From positions 419,239 through 483,238 of the forward strand of contig NZ_CH902584.1 in the NCBI RefSeq assembly GCF_000152845.1: a stretch of DNA of 64,000 nt. The letters run 5' to 3'. Within the stretch, counting starts at the first letter, position 1. Each line of letters opens with the position of its first letter. The stretch comes from Roseovarius sp. 217 (GTDB lineage: Bacteria > Pseudomonadota > Alphaproteobacteria > Rhodobacterales > Rhodobacteraceae). Under the pieces are notes generated by a model that saw only the letters and a list, made by a program, of their open reading frames with translations, ran no database searches and had not been told where the DNA came from. A program made the position numbers and the translations under genes. Shown piece after piece: positions 27,201-36,095 of the stretch.

Positions 27201-28195
27201 GATTGTCCCATTGGTGCTGGACGCGCGAGGAGAGTTTCTTTCTTCGTGTGTGCACGCGATACATTTCAAAGCCGATTATCCAACTTCGCTTTCGCAATAT
27301 GGTCGAAGAACAGTTGATCCTGATCGAAGGTCCGGGATTGATACACAGTTGCCCAACGGTCTCAACCAACCTAGACGATGTCCAGCAGGTGGCGGTCCCG
27401 CTGTCACCTGACCCAGATTATCAGGTCATCCGTCTGCGGATTCAAGGCGCAACCCAAGTTGATGCACGCAAAGTGGGTATCATGCTAGAGGCCGTAGATC
27501 TGACAGATGGCGAACTCGGACGCTATCTCTCTCCGGACGTGACGCAAACCGTGCCGAAAGTGCGGGCACCGAGTTCGTCAAATGTGTCCCAATTGAATGC
27601 CGATGTGCGTGTTCGTCCCGAAAACCGTCCCTACGTTCTAGTAGGTGAAAATTGCAACATCGCAGGCACATTTGTCTTTGAACGTGGTGTTGGCCAGATC
27701 ACAATCGGCGACGGGACGTCGATTGGCGGGGGATGCATGCTGATATGCGCCCAACCAGAGGGGATTCATATTGGGCGAAACGTGATGTTGTCTTGGGACG
27801 TCGTCGTTTCCGATAATGACTCTCACGCGACATCGCGACAGTTGCGGGAAACCGATGCGCGTGACTGGCTGACCGGAGAACAGCGCCGGAACTTGGGCGT
27901 TTACAAGAACTGGTATGGCGTCCACACAGGCAAAGTCACGATCGGAGATGGAGTTTGGATCGGCTTTGGCAGCACGATCTTGAAAGGTGTAACCATCGGC
28001 GAGGGCGCTATCGTCGCAGCCCAGTCTGTGGTCACAAAGGATGTTCCAGCTTTCAGTATCGTAGGAGGTAATCCTGCTCAAATTCTGAAACGCGATGAGG
28101 CCGCCGAAGCGAGGGCCATTGAGAAGAAGAGGAAAAGTTTTCCGGACTTCGTTTTGCCCGAAGTAACATTCACCAAGCCCGAGTCTCAGGGATAA
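24269..28195 (+). CDS. Multidomain protein: GT2 - GT2 - hexapeptide (LbH) acyltransferase
   Basis: 1308 residues from ATG 24269, preceded by AGAGG; a GTG at 24230 would add 13 residues. Residues about 1-295 resemble nothing clear. Residues 300-500 are a GT2 domain (FTVLIATFNAS, IIVDGGSRDHT, AEDTRW). Residues 607-830 are a second GT2 domain (LSIVLPSYNVGKYL, VIVVNDGATDHT, FIDSDDF). Residues 1125-1290 are a left-handed beta-helix of hexapeptide repeats (ITIGDGTSIGGG, VTIGDGVWIGFGS, SIVGGNPAQIL) as in sugar O-acetyltransferases. One polypeptide could thus add two sugars and acetylate. It heads the rightward part of the polysaccharide cluster; the next gene starts 5 bp downstream. Confidence 0.87.
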   Translation: MKILSVVLPVTSQNGNCTAHGEDLDRTFKALEVLLGGHGRVVDYVLLVPACREAEVSDRLSHYQSAASVQLQAYSDSLSVSLKTTFATKDPDHLWAVVPTGSNIPTFFEDRVLQLFETTESDVLFLTEEHRTESPYKICEMKDLLQGFAAAPSVIVANSATLCSLPLAYADEPHKLERRLLSAALDKGLKCRSAALAPDTKPASAIHTSADLACLRLSFPELCLAAEDAETLATLQTDTIGTEAIKRLVKRAKSARLNVAIAQSLATHRDNETVQRSVFGEVDWQAAPKRIVRVPDQRMPTPLFTVLIATFNASADLVATLQSILVQNRTDIECIIVDGGSRDHTLDIAAAWPHVVTHCFSHPDKGLYDALNKGLAVARGTLIGIVGAGDCYLPGALDRVAFAHYSEPADVFGGQTIERAPDGQTRKRKDEPWGLNAFVSGGPVGHNGMFATSKAYEQIGSFGYVYPMAEDTRWMHRAIHAGCSFTYIPEPVVLFPLTGMSNNNPDLVWQEAHGLIKQNFPGIDLNREDALKLLFGARGWCPPEEIKPVLERNEHIPLNISAALALKAEQVPLDKMLDILSGVLWHEAADLYRKNGLRFAETRPDRTPLLSIVLPSYNVGKYLGKALLSILLQDMEDLEVIVVNDGATDHTPCVAAAFAAIDKRVRIISQKNQGLSQARLSGIPHCRGDYVWFIDSDDFLREDCLGRIEEILRRERPDTYMVHFAYIDEHDVIDNGPIAPRDWTGLVLDPVNTPQAYCTLAGWNAQTWRFILRRDMFHEHDLSFPVGYYYEDHHFAMKLLSRTRSLFVDPAVSYVYLRRGNSISAEKSRRVFDFLHIRRMCLNFLKEEGLMERMAPLAQSYLLPVGFIRHHVAAEYVSEFLHALLSDTNAQEVRQFLHHASSDDFALLQEYAPEWVSDLARTPDTSMYAELAIAAVASNLPAMQPKSAIHPISRTLPQHAIVGVFSVELANGPQTPQGLSHWCWTREESFFLRVCTRYISKPIIQLRFRNMVEEQLILIEGPGLIHSCPTVSTNLDDVQQVAVPLSPDPDYQVIRLRIQGATQVDARKVGIMLEAVDLTDGELGRYLSPDVTQTVPKVRAPSSSNVSQLNADVRVRPENRPYVLVGENCNIAGTFVFERGVGQITIGDGTSIGGGCMLICAQPEGIHIGRNVMLSWDVVVSDNDSHATSRQLRETDARDWLTGEQRRNLGVYKNWYGVHTGKVTIGDGVWIGFGSTILKGVTIGEGAIVAAQSVVTKDVPAFSIVGGNPAQILKRDEAAEARAIEKKRKSFPDFVLPEVTFTKPESQG

Positions 28196-28200
28196 ATCGG

Positions 28201-29022
28201 ATGGGGGATGCGTGCACATATCCGATGACGTGGGAAGAGGCGGTTCGTTGGCTCTGTGAGCATCCCGACCAGAATAAGCGTGATCTGGCGCGTGCCTGCT
28301 ACTTCGATGGCTCCCCTACAGACGCGGCAAAGCGGTTTCACGTTAGCAAGGAATGGGAGATTGTCCGTAGCCTCTTGCCCGAAACAGTTGGCACTGCGCT
28401 CGATCTTGGCGCGGGGCGTGGGATCTCGAGCTATGCACTTGCGAAGGATGGCTGGACCGTAACGGCTCTGGAACCGAACGATAGCTCCTTCATAGGGGCC
28501 GGTGCTATCAAAACCATTGCTTCGGAAACCAGTTTGCCGATCACAGTGGCGCTTGCAATGGCGGAAGACCTGCCCTTCCCAGAAAGCAGATTTGATTTGA
28601 TCCATTGCCGCCAAGCATTGCACCACGCTGGTGATCTGCACAAAATGGTCTCTGAGGCGATGCGCGTCCTGAGGGCCGGAGGCACCTTTTTAGCAACCCG
28701 TGAGCATGTTTTGACACGCAAGAGCGACCTGAGGGTGTTTCAGGACACGCACCCGTTACACCACCTGTATGGCGGAGAATATGCCTATACATTGGATGAG
28801 TACCGCGCGGCCTTCGCTGCGCAATCACCATCGCGGATCGAAGAGTTCAGTCCCTATCAGAGCGAATTGAACTTCTTTCCCGACAATCTTGACGCGGAAC
28901 GTCATCGCCTTGCGCGGATCGCAGGGGTCAAACCGGATCAGATTCCAGATTTTGTATTCAAGATCCGTGATCACTACGATTCCAACCCGGGCCGCCTCTA
29001 TTCGTTCAGGGTAACCAAATGA
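28201..29022 (+). CDS. SAM-dependent methyltransferase
   Basis: 273 residues. Motif I is ALDLGAGRGISSYAL near residue 65, followed by TALEPND, then FDLIHCRQALHH and LRAGGTFLATREH. The first 60 residues form a helical N-terminal extension. The gene lies 5 bp after the three-domain glycosyltransferase and overlaps the next gene by 4 bp (ATGA). A glycan methyltransferase is the natural inference; substrate unknown. Confidence 0.82.
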   Translation: MGDACTYPMTWEEAVRWLCEHPDQNKRDLARACYFDGSPTDAAKRFHVSKEWEIVRSLLPETVGTALDLGAGRGISSYALAKDGWTVTALEPNDSSFIGAGAIKTIASETSLPITVALAMAEDLPFPESRFDLIHCRQALHHAGDLHKMVSEAMRVLRAGGTFLATREHVLTRKSDLRVFQDTHPLHHLYGGEYAYTLDEYRAAFAAQSPSRIEEFSPYQSELNFFPDNLDAERHRLARIAGVKPDQIPDFVFKIRDHYDSNPGRLYSFRVTK

Positions 29023-29945
29023 CACGAAATTTTCTCGTCACGGGTGCAGCAGGGTTCATTGGGCGTAACGTCATGCAACAACTGCAGTCGCAGGGTATCA
29101 AGGTCAGTGCGATCTTTAATACGCCACCTGACCCGCAGGATATCGACAATGTGACTGACTGGCGTGACGGAGGGGTGACCGAAGCAAACTTGTCCGACCT
29201 CATGCCCGACTGTTCTGTGATCATTCACTGTGCGGGCAGCGGATCAGTGGCCCACTCTCTGAACGCCCCGGCTGAGGACTTTCAGAGTAACGTTATCACC
29301 ATGCAACTGGTTCTGGAGGCGGCGCGTCGGCAGGGTGGGGTTTCTGTCGTTTTCCCATCGAGCGCAGGCGTGTATGGCGCGGTCGACACGATGCCGATCC
29401 GCGTTGATACGCCAAATCACCCGGTTTCACCTTACGGCGTAAACAAGCTGATTGCTGAGTTGCTGGTTCAGCAATATGGGCGTCATTTCAACGTGCCGGC
29501 GACCATTGTGCGCCTGTTTTCCGTTTACGGACCGCAGTTGCGCAAACAGTTGTTGTGGGATGCTTGCTGCAAACTTGGCAAAGGCGATGCACTCTTCTTT
29601 GGAACGGGCGAGGAAACGCGAGACTGGGTTCACGTTGAGGATGCGGCGCGGTTGTTGATCCGGGCGGCAGATGTGGCGTCACCGGACTGCGTGATCGTGA
29701 ATGGCGGCACGGGCGCATCCGTCACGATCCGCCGAATGATCGAGGGTCTCGCTGAGCGGATGGGTATTGGGGCGGAGATCCGGTTCAATCAACAGACCCG
29801 CGCCGGTGATCCAAAGCATTACGCCGCTGACATCTCAGAGGCATTGGCAACCGGCTGGACGCCCCAGAAGGATCTCGAACAGGGGTTAGACGACTATGTC
29901 GCGTGGTTTCTGCGCGAAATGGCCCAGCAGGACAAAGACGGATAA
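29019..29945 (+). CDS. NAD-dependent epimerase/dehydratase (extended SDR)
   Basis: 308 residues. The N-terminal Rossmann motif is TGAAGFIG, the active-site region SSAGVYG, and the catalytic pair YGVNK. This architecture fits nucleotide-sugar 4-epimerases, dehydratases and reductases. The ATG overlaps the methyltransferase stop and the next glycosyltransferase follows after 8 bp, so it belongs to the glycan operon. The exact sugar cannot be told. Confidence 0.85.
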   Translation: MTRNFLVTGAAGFIGRNVMQQLQSQGIKVSAIFNTPPDPQDIDNVTDWRDGGVTEANLSDLMPDCSVIIHCAGSGSVAHSLNAPAEDFQSNVITMQLVLEAARRQGGVSVVFPSSAGVYGAVDTMPIRVDTPNHPVSPYGVNKLIAELLVQQYGRHFNVPATIVRLFSVYGPQLRKQLLWDACCKLGKGDALFFGTGEETRDWVHVEDAARLLIRAADVASPDCVIVNGGTGASVTIRRMIEGLAERMGIGAEIRFNQQTRAGDPKHYAADISEALATGWTPQKDLEQGLDDYVAWFLREMAQQDKDG

Positions 29946-29953
29946 AGAGAACC

Positions 29954-31096
29954 ATGTATCAAGTCGGCCTGAGCTTTGACCTGAATGAAAACTGGATCGG
30001 AGGTAGCTACTACATCCGCAGTCTCGTCTCTGCGTTCGCGCTGCTGCCTGCTGACGAACAGCCGATGCTGACCCTCATCAGCCGCAACAAGGACTCCGTG
30101 ACCTTTATCCAAGAGGTGGGTTACACCAAACTGCAATGGGTGCATCCGGATCAATTTCACGCGCAGCCCGATGCGTTTCCCTTTGATGCCATTTTCCCTT
30201 GGGCCGATCCAAACCAAGCCTATCGGACCGTGTCGTGGATACCGGACTTTCAGGAACTCCACCTGCCCTTCTATTTTACCGATGCGGAAATTGCGGCGCG
30301 GCGTCATCACCACCGTCTGCGCTTTGCCACGTCGGGTCTTGTGGTCAGCAGTGACTCGGTAAGCAAGGATGTGGCCCGGTTCTATCCCGGCGAATGTCCG
30401 AATGTTGCCGTGGTCCGCTTTGCATCCTTTGACGGATTTGACGACAGCAAGATAGATCAGGTTCGCACAGCCTACGGCCTTACGGGCCCCTATGTCATGT
30501 GCGCCAATCAGGTTTGGGTTCACAAGAACCATATCCTCGTGATCAAGGCGCTGTCTCTGCTCAAGACCAAGGGCGTGGATGTGACCGTTTGTTTCACCGG
30601 AAATGAGAGCGATTACCGTGTCACAGGATATGCCAAGTTTCTCAAGCAGATGGCCGAAGAATGGGGCGTGTCGGACAATTTGAAATTCCTCGGTTTCATC
30701 CCACGGAGCGACCAGTTGAGTTTGATGAAAGGTGCCAGATACGTGATCCAACCGTCGTTGTTCGAAGGTTGGTCAACGGTGATCGAGGATGCCAAGGCCA
30801 TGCAGCAATTTGTCGTCGCCTCCGACTTGCCGGTGCATCAGGAGCAACTCGACGCGAATTGCCGTTTCTTTCCCCGCCATAACCCCGAGGCACTGGCCGC
30901 CATTATGCTTGAATTCGCCCGGACCTCTCCGAAAATCACCCGCGACAATGACTATGCTGACCGGCGCCGACAGTTTGGTCGCGACATGCTCGCCGCCTTT
31001 CAGCGCTTTTCCAACGGCCCTCGAATGCAAGGGGCTCAAAGTTTGTCCGCCTCGGATGTGGCCGCGCTCTCAGATGAAAACTTCGCCAGCGCGTGA
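29954..31096 (+). CDS. Glycosyltransferase family 4
   Basis: 380 residues from ATG 29954 with AAAGAGA upstream. The GT-B C-terminal half shows VMCANQVWVHKNH, LKFLGFIPRSDQLSLMKGA and QPSLFEGWSTVIEDAKAM, the last being the EX7E-type donor site of GT4 enzymes. It continues the operon from the SDR gene; the next gene is 114 bp further on. Confidence 0.87.
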   Translation: MYQVGLSFDLNENWIGGSYYIRSLVSAFALLPADEQPMLTLISRNKDSVTFIQEVGYTKLQWVHPDQFHAQPDAFPFDAIFPWADPNQAYRTVSWIPDFQELHLPFYFTDAEIAARRHHHRLRFATSGLVVSSDSVSKDVARFYPGECPNVAVVRFASFDGFDDSKIDQVRTAYGLTGPYVMCANQVWVHKNHILVIKALSLLKTKGVDVTVCFTGNESDYRVTGYAKFLKQMAEEWGVSDNLKFLGFIPRSDQLSLMKGARYVIQPSLFEGWSTVIEDAKAMQQFVVASDLPVHQEQLDANCRFFPRHNPEALAAIMLEFARTSPKITRDNDYADRRRQFGRDMLAAFQRFSNGPRMQGAQSLSASDVAALSDENFASA

Positions 31097-31210
31097 CGGG
31101 CGACAGATCAGGCGCAATTTCCCACCCGACTAAGGCCTGTCCAATATTGTTCGGGTCTGTATAACGGGGAATGACAGGCACCGGGGCTTACTTGAGAAGT
31201 GGAATAACAT

Positions 31211-32380
31211 ATGAGCAGACTTTACCTTGATATGAAGTTTATCGGCGAAGTGCCCAACGCCTATCGTATGGGCGCCGACGAACTTGCAGGCGTATCAGGG
31301 ATGAACCTCGGTAATTTTGTTTTTCGACATGCCCTCAGATTTCTTGTCGCAGAGTTGGATAGCTTTACCTGTGTTACCGGCCTTGAATTCCGCGACATGA
31401 TTCAACATGAGCCACCCGAGACTGTCTTGGTTTCTTGCGCAAACTGGCTCGGCACATCTGACATGGATGAGCAGTTCAATGGTGGCAGAGCCTCGATCAT
31501 TGAGAAAGCAGATTGCCCTGTGATTGCTTTCGGGCTTGGAGTTCAGGCACCGCTGAGCGCAACAGGAAAGCCAGTCTCTCTTCGTCCCAATACGGTCCGC
31601 CTCGCAAAGGTCATGTCAGAACGCTGTAAGCAACTGAGCGTTCGTGATGAGTTGACACGCATGACACTCGAAGCAAATGGGATCGACAATGCAGTGGTTA
31701 CTGGTTGCCCCTCAGGTTTTATCAATTGCGATCCTCACCTTGGTGCAAAAAGTGGAAAGCTCGCCTTGGATCTCAGCCAAAGTTTGCTCGACTGGAAAGA
31801 TGTTCGAAGTGCAATTTCCGAGGTCACAGGGGGGCATCCTGAGTCTGGCAAAGTGCTATCTAAACAGATTGAAATGCTGGAAGACACCCCAGCTTTCTAT
31901 ATTGTTCAAACTCCGATGCACCTTAAGTTCTTGATAGAAGACCGCGCTCAGATTGGTGATATCTATCGAAAAAACAATCCTTTCATGAAAGAAAGCGGCC
32001 GTCTTACCCGAACACTCAAGTCAAAAATCCTCCATTTTTCGAGTGTTGACGCTTGGATGGATTTTTCACGCACCTGCGATCTATCGGTTGGAATGCGGAT
32101 CCACGGCACTGTCGTGCCGTTGCAATCAGGTATTCCATCTGTGTTGATTGCCCATGACTCGCGCACAATCGGGCTAGCCGATATCATGTCTGTCCCGCAT
32201 ATTTCGCCCGAAACGTTCCTCGAAATAGCAGCCATTGGACCGCAGGCGCTATTTGAGACTTTTGCAGAGCAAATCGCCAACTATGACGTCAACCGCAAGA
32301 CGTTGGCGCAGACAATGCAGGATTATCTGGTTGCGAACGGTCTCACACCCCATGAGGCGCTCAACGGTCTTCTGGCATGA
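31211..32380 (+). CDS. Polysaccharide pyruvyl transferase family protein
   Basis: 389 residues. VLVSCANWLG near residue 75, CPVIAFGLGVQAP, SVRDELTRMTLEANG, VTGCPSG and VGMRIHGTVVPLQSGIPSVLIAHDSR follow the order of the CsaB/WcaK-type pyruvyltransferase fold. Such enzymes transfer pyruvate ketals from PEP to sugars, though some relatives have other roles. It is the last rightward gene of this block. The region between it and 32573 (190 bp) shows nothing recognisable. Confidence 0.78.
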   Translation: MSRLYLDMKFIGEVPNAYRMGADELAGVSGMNLGNFVFRHALRFLVAELDSFTCVTGLEFRDMIQHEPPETVLVSCANWLGTSDMDEQFNGGRASIIEKADCPVIAFGLGVQAPLSATGKPVSLRPNTVRLAKVMSERCKQLSVRDELTRMTLEANGIDNAVVTGCPSGFINCDPHLGAKSGKLALDLSQSLLDWKDVRSAISEVTGGHPESGKVLSKQIEMLEDTPAFYIVQTPMHLKFLIEDRAQIGDIYRKNNPFMKESGRLTRTLKSKILHFSSVDAWMDFSRTCDLSVGMRIHGTVVPLQSGIPSVLIAHDSRTIGLADIMSVPHISPETFLEIAAIGPQALFETFAEQIANYDVNRKTLAQTMQDYLVANGLTPHEALNGLLA

Positions 32381-32572
32381 CCCTTTGAAATCGAGGTTTT
32401 GACACTGACTGAGGTAGGGTAGGATGATCAAGTCATCAGACGACGGATTCGATTCAACGATGAATCGGACCCATCGACAGCATTCATGATCTGCACCAAA
32501 CCAACGTCTGAACTGCGTGTCGTTGTTTTCTCACGCTTAATCCCAAGTGTCCGAAACCTCCCCTCCAGCGTA

Positions 32573-33475
32573 TCAGCGAGAGACCATCTGGCGGAGTTTT
32601 CTTACGGGTGACGTGAGCCGCCAGGATGTCGAGGTCAGAATCTCGACGATCTGGTGACGGAGACCTGCGTTTTCTTCAGTGAGTTCCGCGATCCGTTGCT
32701 GCTGGTTGTCGCGATCCTTTAGCATCTGTGCGAAGTCAGATGACGGTAGCGTCTTGGTTGATTGCAGGCTTCGAGCCTGCTGTTCGGCGCGTTTCAACCG
32801 CGCCTCCAGGTCCCGCGCACGTGCCTCGGCGTGCTGCGCCCGTGTCGTGGCCTCCCAGGCGGTGCCACGCAGCAGTTCCAGCCAGCGCTCGCGCTCTGAT
32901 ACGGCGCGCTCGCCTGTGCAGACACGCTCTTGCAGCGCGCGCGCCTGATCCAGCACCAAGGCTAGATGCTGTGGTTGCAGGCAGGTCGGGGCCGCCTGCG
33001 TCACGCCAATCCGGTCCAGCGCGCTCTGAATCTCTGTCAGATCTTTGCTTTGTTGAAAAAGCACTTGGGCAATGATCGTAGGCAATCCGATTTCAGGCGC
33101 GGAAGGTCGCAGATCCGGCACAGTATCGACATCGCCCAAAATGGTCGCAAGGAGAGTCTTGGCCTCAGCCGTAGCATCCGTTTCCAGACAAATCCGATGC
33201 TCAGGATTGACAGAGATCAGATCGACGATCCTTTGCCCCTCGGCGGCCCAAATCTCAGCTTCCACATCGACCGGCTTGCCCGCTTGTGCGGCACACTCAG
33301 TCAGGCGTCGCACAAGGCTGTCATAGAGAACGAGCACCTTGCTGTCCTGCTCAGGCATATCCTCGACCGGCACAAGTTTTATGGCCCGGCGCGGCAGCAC
33401 GGCCCCCGCCCAGCCCAGAACATCCTTGTCTGTCACCGACGACAGATTGACGAGCCTCACGAGATCCAGACCCAT
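32573..33475 (-). CDS. Coiled-coil protein with C-terminal SWRLT motif (large form)
   Basis: 300 residues. An unknown N-terminal part of about 170 residues is followed by a long coiled coil (ARARDLEARLKRAEQQARSL, then KDRDNQQQRIAELTEENAG) and the C-terminus STSWRLTSPVRKLRQMV. The same tail ends the small protein at 40549. This tail is common at the ends of glycosyltransferase-linked proteins; its role is unknown. It sits between the pyruvyltransferase gene and manC. Confidence 0.65.
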   Translation of the reverse strand: MGLDLVRLVNLSSVTDKDVLGWAGAVLPRRAIKLVPVEDMPEQDSKVLVLYDSLVRRLTECAAQAGKPVDVEAEIWAAEGQRIVDLISVNPEHRICLETDATAEAKTLLATILGDVDTVPDLRPSAPEIGLPTIIAQVLFQQSKDLTEIQSALDRIGVTQAAPTCLQPQHLALVLDQARALQERVCTGERAVSERERWLELLRGTAWEATTRAQHAEARARDLEARLKRAEQQARSLQSTKTLPSSDFAQMLKDRDNQQQRIAELTEENAGLRHQIVEILTSTSWRLTSPVRKLRQMVSR

Positions 33476-33659
33476 ATCACATATCCCTTGGCCGCATCAT
33501 TTCCCCGTGCCACATCCCGTTCCAGTCAAAGATCACAATATGCACAGCTTTGTTCCATAGTTAATCGTAGTGGATCGAGCAATACCACGCCTCGGATACT
33601 TGGACGCCCATACCCAGACGGCTGGCTTTACCCTTTGGGTATTGCAGGATTAAAAAGTG

Positions 33660-35099
33660 TCAGGATCTCGCGTAGATATCTTCATATCTTATGATGTCAT
33701 CCTCGCCGAGATAACTGCCGGTTTGCACTTCGATCAGGACCATCGGCACCTTGCCCGGATTTTCCATGCGGTGAACTGCGCCGAGCGGGATATAGACCGA
33801 TTGGTTTTCACTCACCAGCTTGACCTCGTCATCAACCGTGACGCGGGCGGTTCCCTCGACCACGATCCAATGTTCCGAACGATGATGATGGCTCTGCAGG
33901 CTGAGCGCCGCGCCGGGGTGGACATGGATGCGCTTGACCTGAAACCGTGTGCCCACCACGAGGCTCTCGAACCAGCCCCAAGGGCGGTAGTCACGCGGTA
34001 GGATCTCCGCTTGAACCGCACCCTTGGCCTTGAGAGCGGCCACAGCCCGTTTCACATCCTGCGCTCGGTCCTTGTGCGCGACCAAGACTGCATCGGGCAT
34101 GGCCACGGCGATAATATCCGTCAGGCCGATCCCGACCAAGGCCTGCTGACCGTCCTCGGCTCGCAACAGGGTGTCGGTGCATTCGAGCGCCGTTGCCGGG
34201 CCCGAGGTCACAACGCCATCCGCGTCCGGCCCGCCCTCGCGCCAGACCGCGTCCCAGCCCCCCAGATCAGACCATCCGCCGCCATAGGGCACCACAGTCA
34301 GATTAGCGGCCTTTTCCATAACCGCATAGTCAATCGAGATATCGGCGCAATCCCTCCAAGGCTTTGCCGCCAAACGCAGAAAACCGAGGTCCTTTTCGGC
34401 GCCCTCAAGCGATGCCTGCACCGACGCCAACAGCGCTGGCTGATGGGTCTCAAAGGCGGCCAGGATCGCATCGGTCGAGAACAGGAAAATCCCGGCATTC
34501 CAGAGATGCATCCCCCCTGAAAGCAGCTTTTGCGCAGTGACCATATCCGGCTTTTCAACGAAACCCTGCAAAGGTTGCGGCACAGGCGCAAACGCCGCCC
34601 CCGGCGCATTCGACAGGGCGAGCCAGCCATAGCCCGTCTCGGCGCGTTCCGGACGGATGCCAAAGGTCACAAGCTGCCCCGCTTCCGCCGCTGGAACTGC
34701 GGCCAACACAGCAGCGCGAAAGGCCTCTGCATCGGGGATAACGTGATCCGACGGCGCCACCAGCATGAGCGCTCCGGGCGCGCGCGCGTGCAGTTCCAGC
34801 GCTCCTGCCAGAATGGCAGGTGCGGTATTGCGCCCCTCCGGCTCAATCAGCGTGGTGGCAGCCGCAATTTCGACACCGGCCAGTTGCTCCAACACCACAA
34901 AACGGTAGTCCGAGGCGGTTATGACCATCGGCGCTGCAAAACCTGCCCCCGATAGCCGCCGGGCCGAGGCCTGAAACAAGCTCTCTTCGCCGGTCAGCTT
35001 GGTGAATTGCTTGGGATAGCTCTTGCGTGACAAGGGCCAGAGCCGGGTGCCAGAGCCGCCGCAGAGCAAGAGCGGGTAAATATCCTGTGGCATGGTCAA
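33660..35099 (-). CDS. manC: Mannose-1-phosphate guanylyltransferase / mannose-6-phosphate isomerase
   Basis: 479 residues, the usual length for the bifunctional enzyme. The N-terminal nucleotidyltransferase has LLCGGSGTRLWPLSRKSYPK and VAPSDHVIPD. The C-terminal type II isomerase cupin has RPWGWFESL, HPGAALSLQSHHHRSEHW and YIPLGAVHRMENPG. It makes GDP-mannose, the substrate of Gmd encoded two genes upstream in the same minus-strand operon. No phosphomannomutase gene lies in the window. Confidence 0.93.
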   Translation of the reverse strand: MTMPQDIYPLLLCGGSGTRLWPLSRKSYPKQFTKLTGEESLFQASARRLSGAGFAAPMVITASDYRFVVLEQLAGVEIAAATTLIEPEGRNTAPAILAGALELHARAPGALMLVAPSDHVIPDAEAFRAAVLAAVPAAEAGQLVTFGIRPERAETGYGWLALSNAPGAAFAPVPQPLQGFVEKPDMVTAQKLLSGGMHLWNAGIFLFSTDAILAAFETHQPALLASVQASLEGAEKDLGFLRLAAKPWRDCADISIDYAVMEKAANLTVVPYGGGWSDLGGWDAVWREGGPDADGVVTSGPATALECTDTLLRAEDGQQALVGIGLTDIIAVAMPDAVLVAHKDRAQDVKRAVAALKAKGAVQAEILPRDYRPWGWFESLVVGTRFQVKRIHVHPGAALSLQSHHHRSEHWIVVEGTARVTVDDEVKLVSENQSVYIPLGAVHRMENPGKVPMVLIEVQTGSYLGEDDIIRYEDIYARS

Positions 35100-35117
35100 A
35101 ACCTCCGTTAATCCGCG

Positions 35118-36095
35118 TCAACCGCGAAAATCACCCTGATGCTCCAGAAACCACTGATAAGTGTCTGTGAGTCCCGCTTCCAGCCCTATCCGCGCCCGCC
35201 AGCCCATCTGTGCCAGACGGCTGACATCCATCAGTTTGCGCAGCGTTCCATCCGGTTTGCTCGGGTCAGTGACGATCCGGCCCTGATAGCCCGTGACGCG
35301 CGCCACCATCTGCGCCAATTCCAAGATGCTCACATCGCTGCCGGTGCCCACGTTGATATGGCTCAGCATCGGCTCCGTGTTGGCGTCATAGGTCGGCTTG
35401 TCGAGGTCCAGCACGAACAGCGCGGCCTCAGCCATGTCGTCGACATGCAGCAATTCCCGCATCGGCTTGCCTGATCCCCAGATCGTGACCTCCTCGCGCC
35501 CTTCTTTCACGGCCTCATGAAAGCGGCGGATGAGAGCAGGCAGGACATGGCTATTCTCCGGATGAAAATTATCGCCCGGACCATAAAGATTGGTCGGCAT
35601 GACCGAGCGGTAATCAGTGCCATGCTGGCGATTGTAGCTCTCACAGAGCTTGATACCGGCGATCTTGGCGATGGCATAGGGCTCGTTGGTGGGTTCGAGC
35701 GTGCCCGTGAGCAACGCATCTTCGCGCATCGGCTGCGGCACCGCCTTGGGGTAAATGCAGCTCGATCCGAGCTGCAACAGCCGCCGCACCCCGGCGGAAA
35801 AGGCCTGATGGATCACGTTGCATTCGATCATCAGGTTGTCATAGATAAAATCCGCCGGATAAGTGTTGTTGGCATGAATCCCGCCAACCCGAGCAGCCGC
35901 CAGAACCACCACATCTGGGCGTTCCCTTTGCATGAAATTCTGCACTGCCGCCTGATTGGTCAGGTCCAATTCGGCATGGGTGGCGGTCACGAGGGTCAGG
36001 TCTTCTCCCGTCTCCTGCCGCAGCTTGAGGCGCCTCAGGATCGCGCCGCCCACCATGCCCCTATGCCCGGCCACATAGACACGCATGGCGCTCAT
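35118..36095 (-). CDS. fcl: GDP-L-fucose synthase
   Basis: 325 residues from ATG 36095, which overlaps the gmd stop as ATGA; the native protein may begin three codons later at MRVYVAG. Rossmann motif [16 protein letters not shown], catalytic YAIAK and [10 protein letters not shown] are those of the epimerase/reductase that turns GDP-4-keto-6-deoxymannose into GDP-L-fucose. It lies between gmd and manC. Confidence 0.93.
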   Translation of the reverse strand: MSAMRVYVAGHRGMVGGAILRRLKLRQETGEDLTLVTATHAELDLTNQAAVQNFMQRERPDVVVLAAARVGGIHANNTYPADFIYDNLMIECNVIHQAFSAGVRRLLQLGSSCIYPKAVPQPMREDALLTGTLEPTNEPYAIAKIAGIKLCESYNRQHGTDYRSVMPTNLYGPGDNFHPENSHVLPALIRRFHEAVKEGREEVTIWGSGKPMRELLHVDDMAEAALFVLDLDKPTYDANTEPMLSHINVGTGSDVSILELAQMVARVTGYQGRIVTDPSKPDGTLRKLMDVSRLAQMGWRARIGLEAGLTDTYQWFLEHQGDFRG

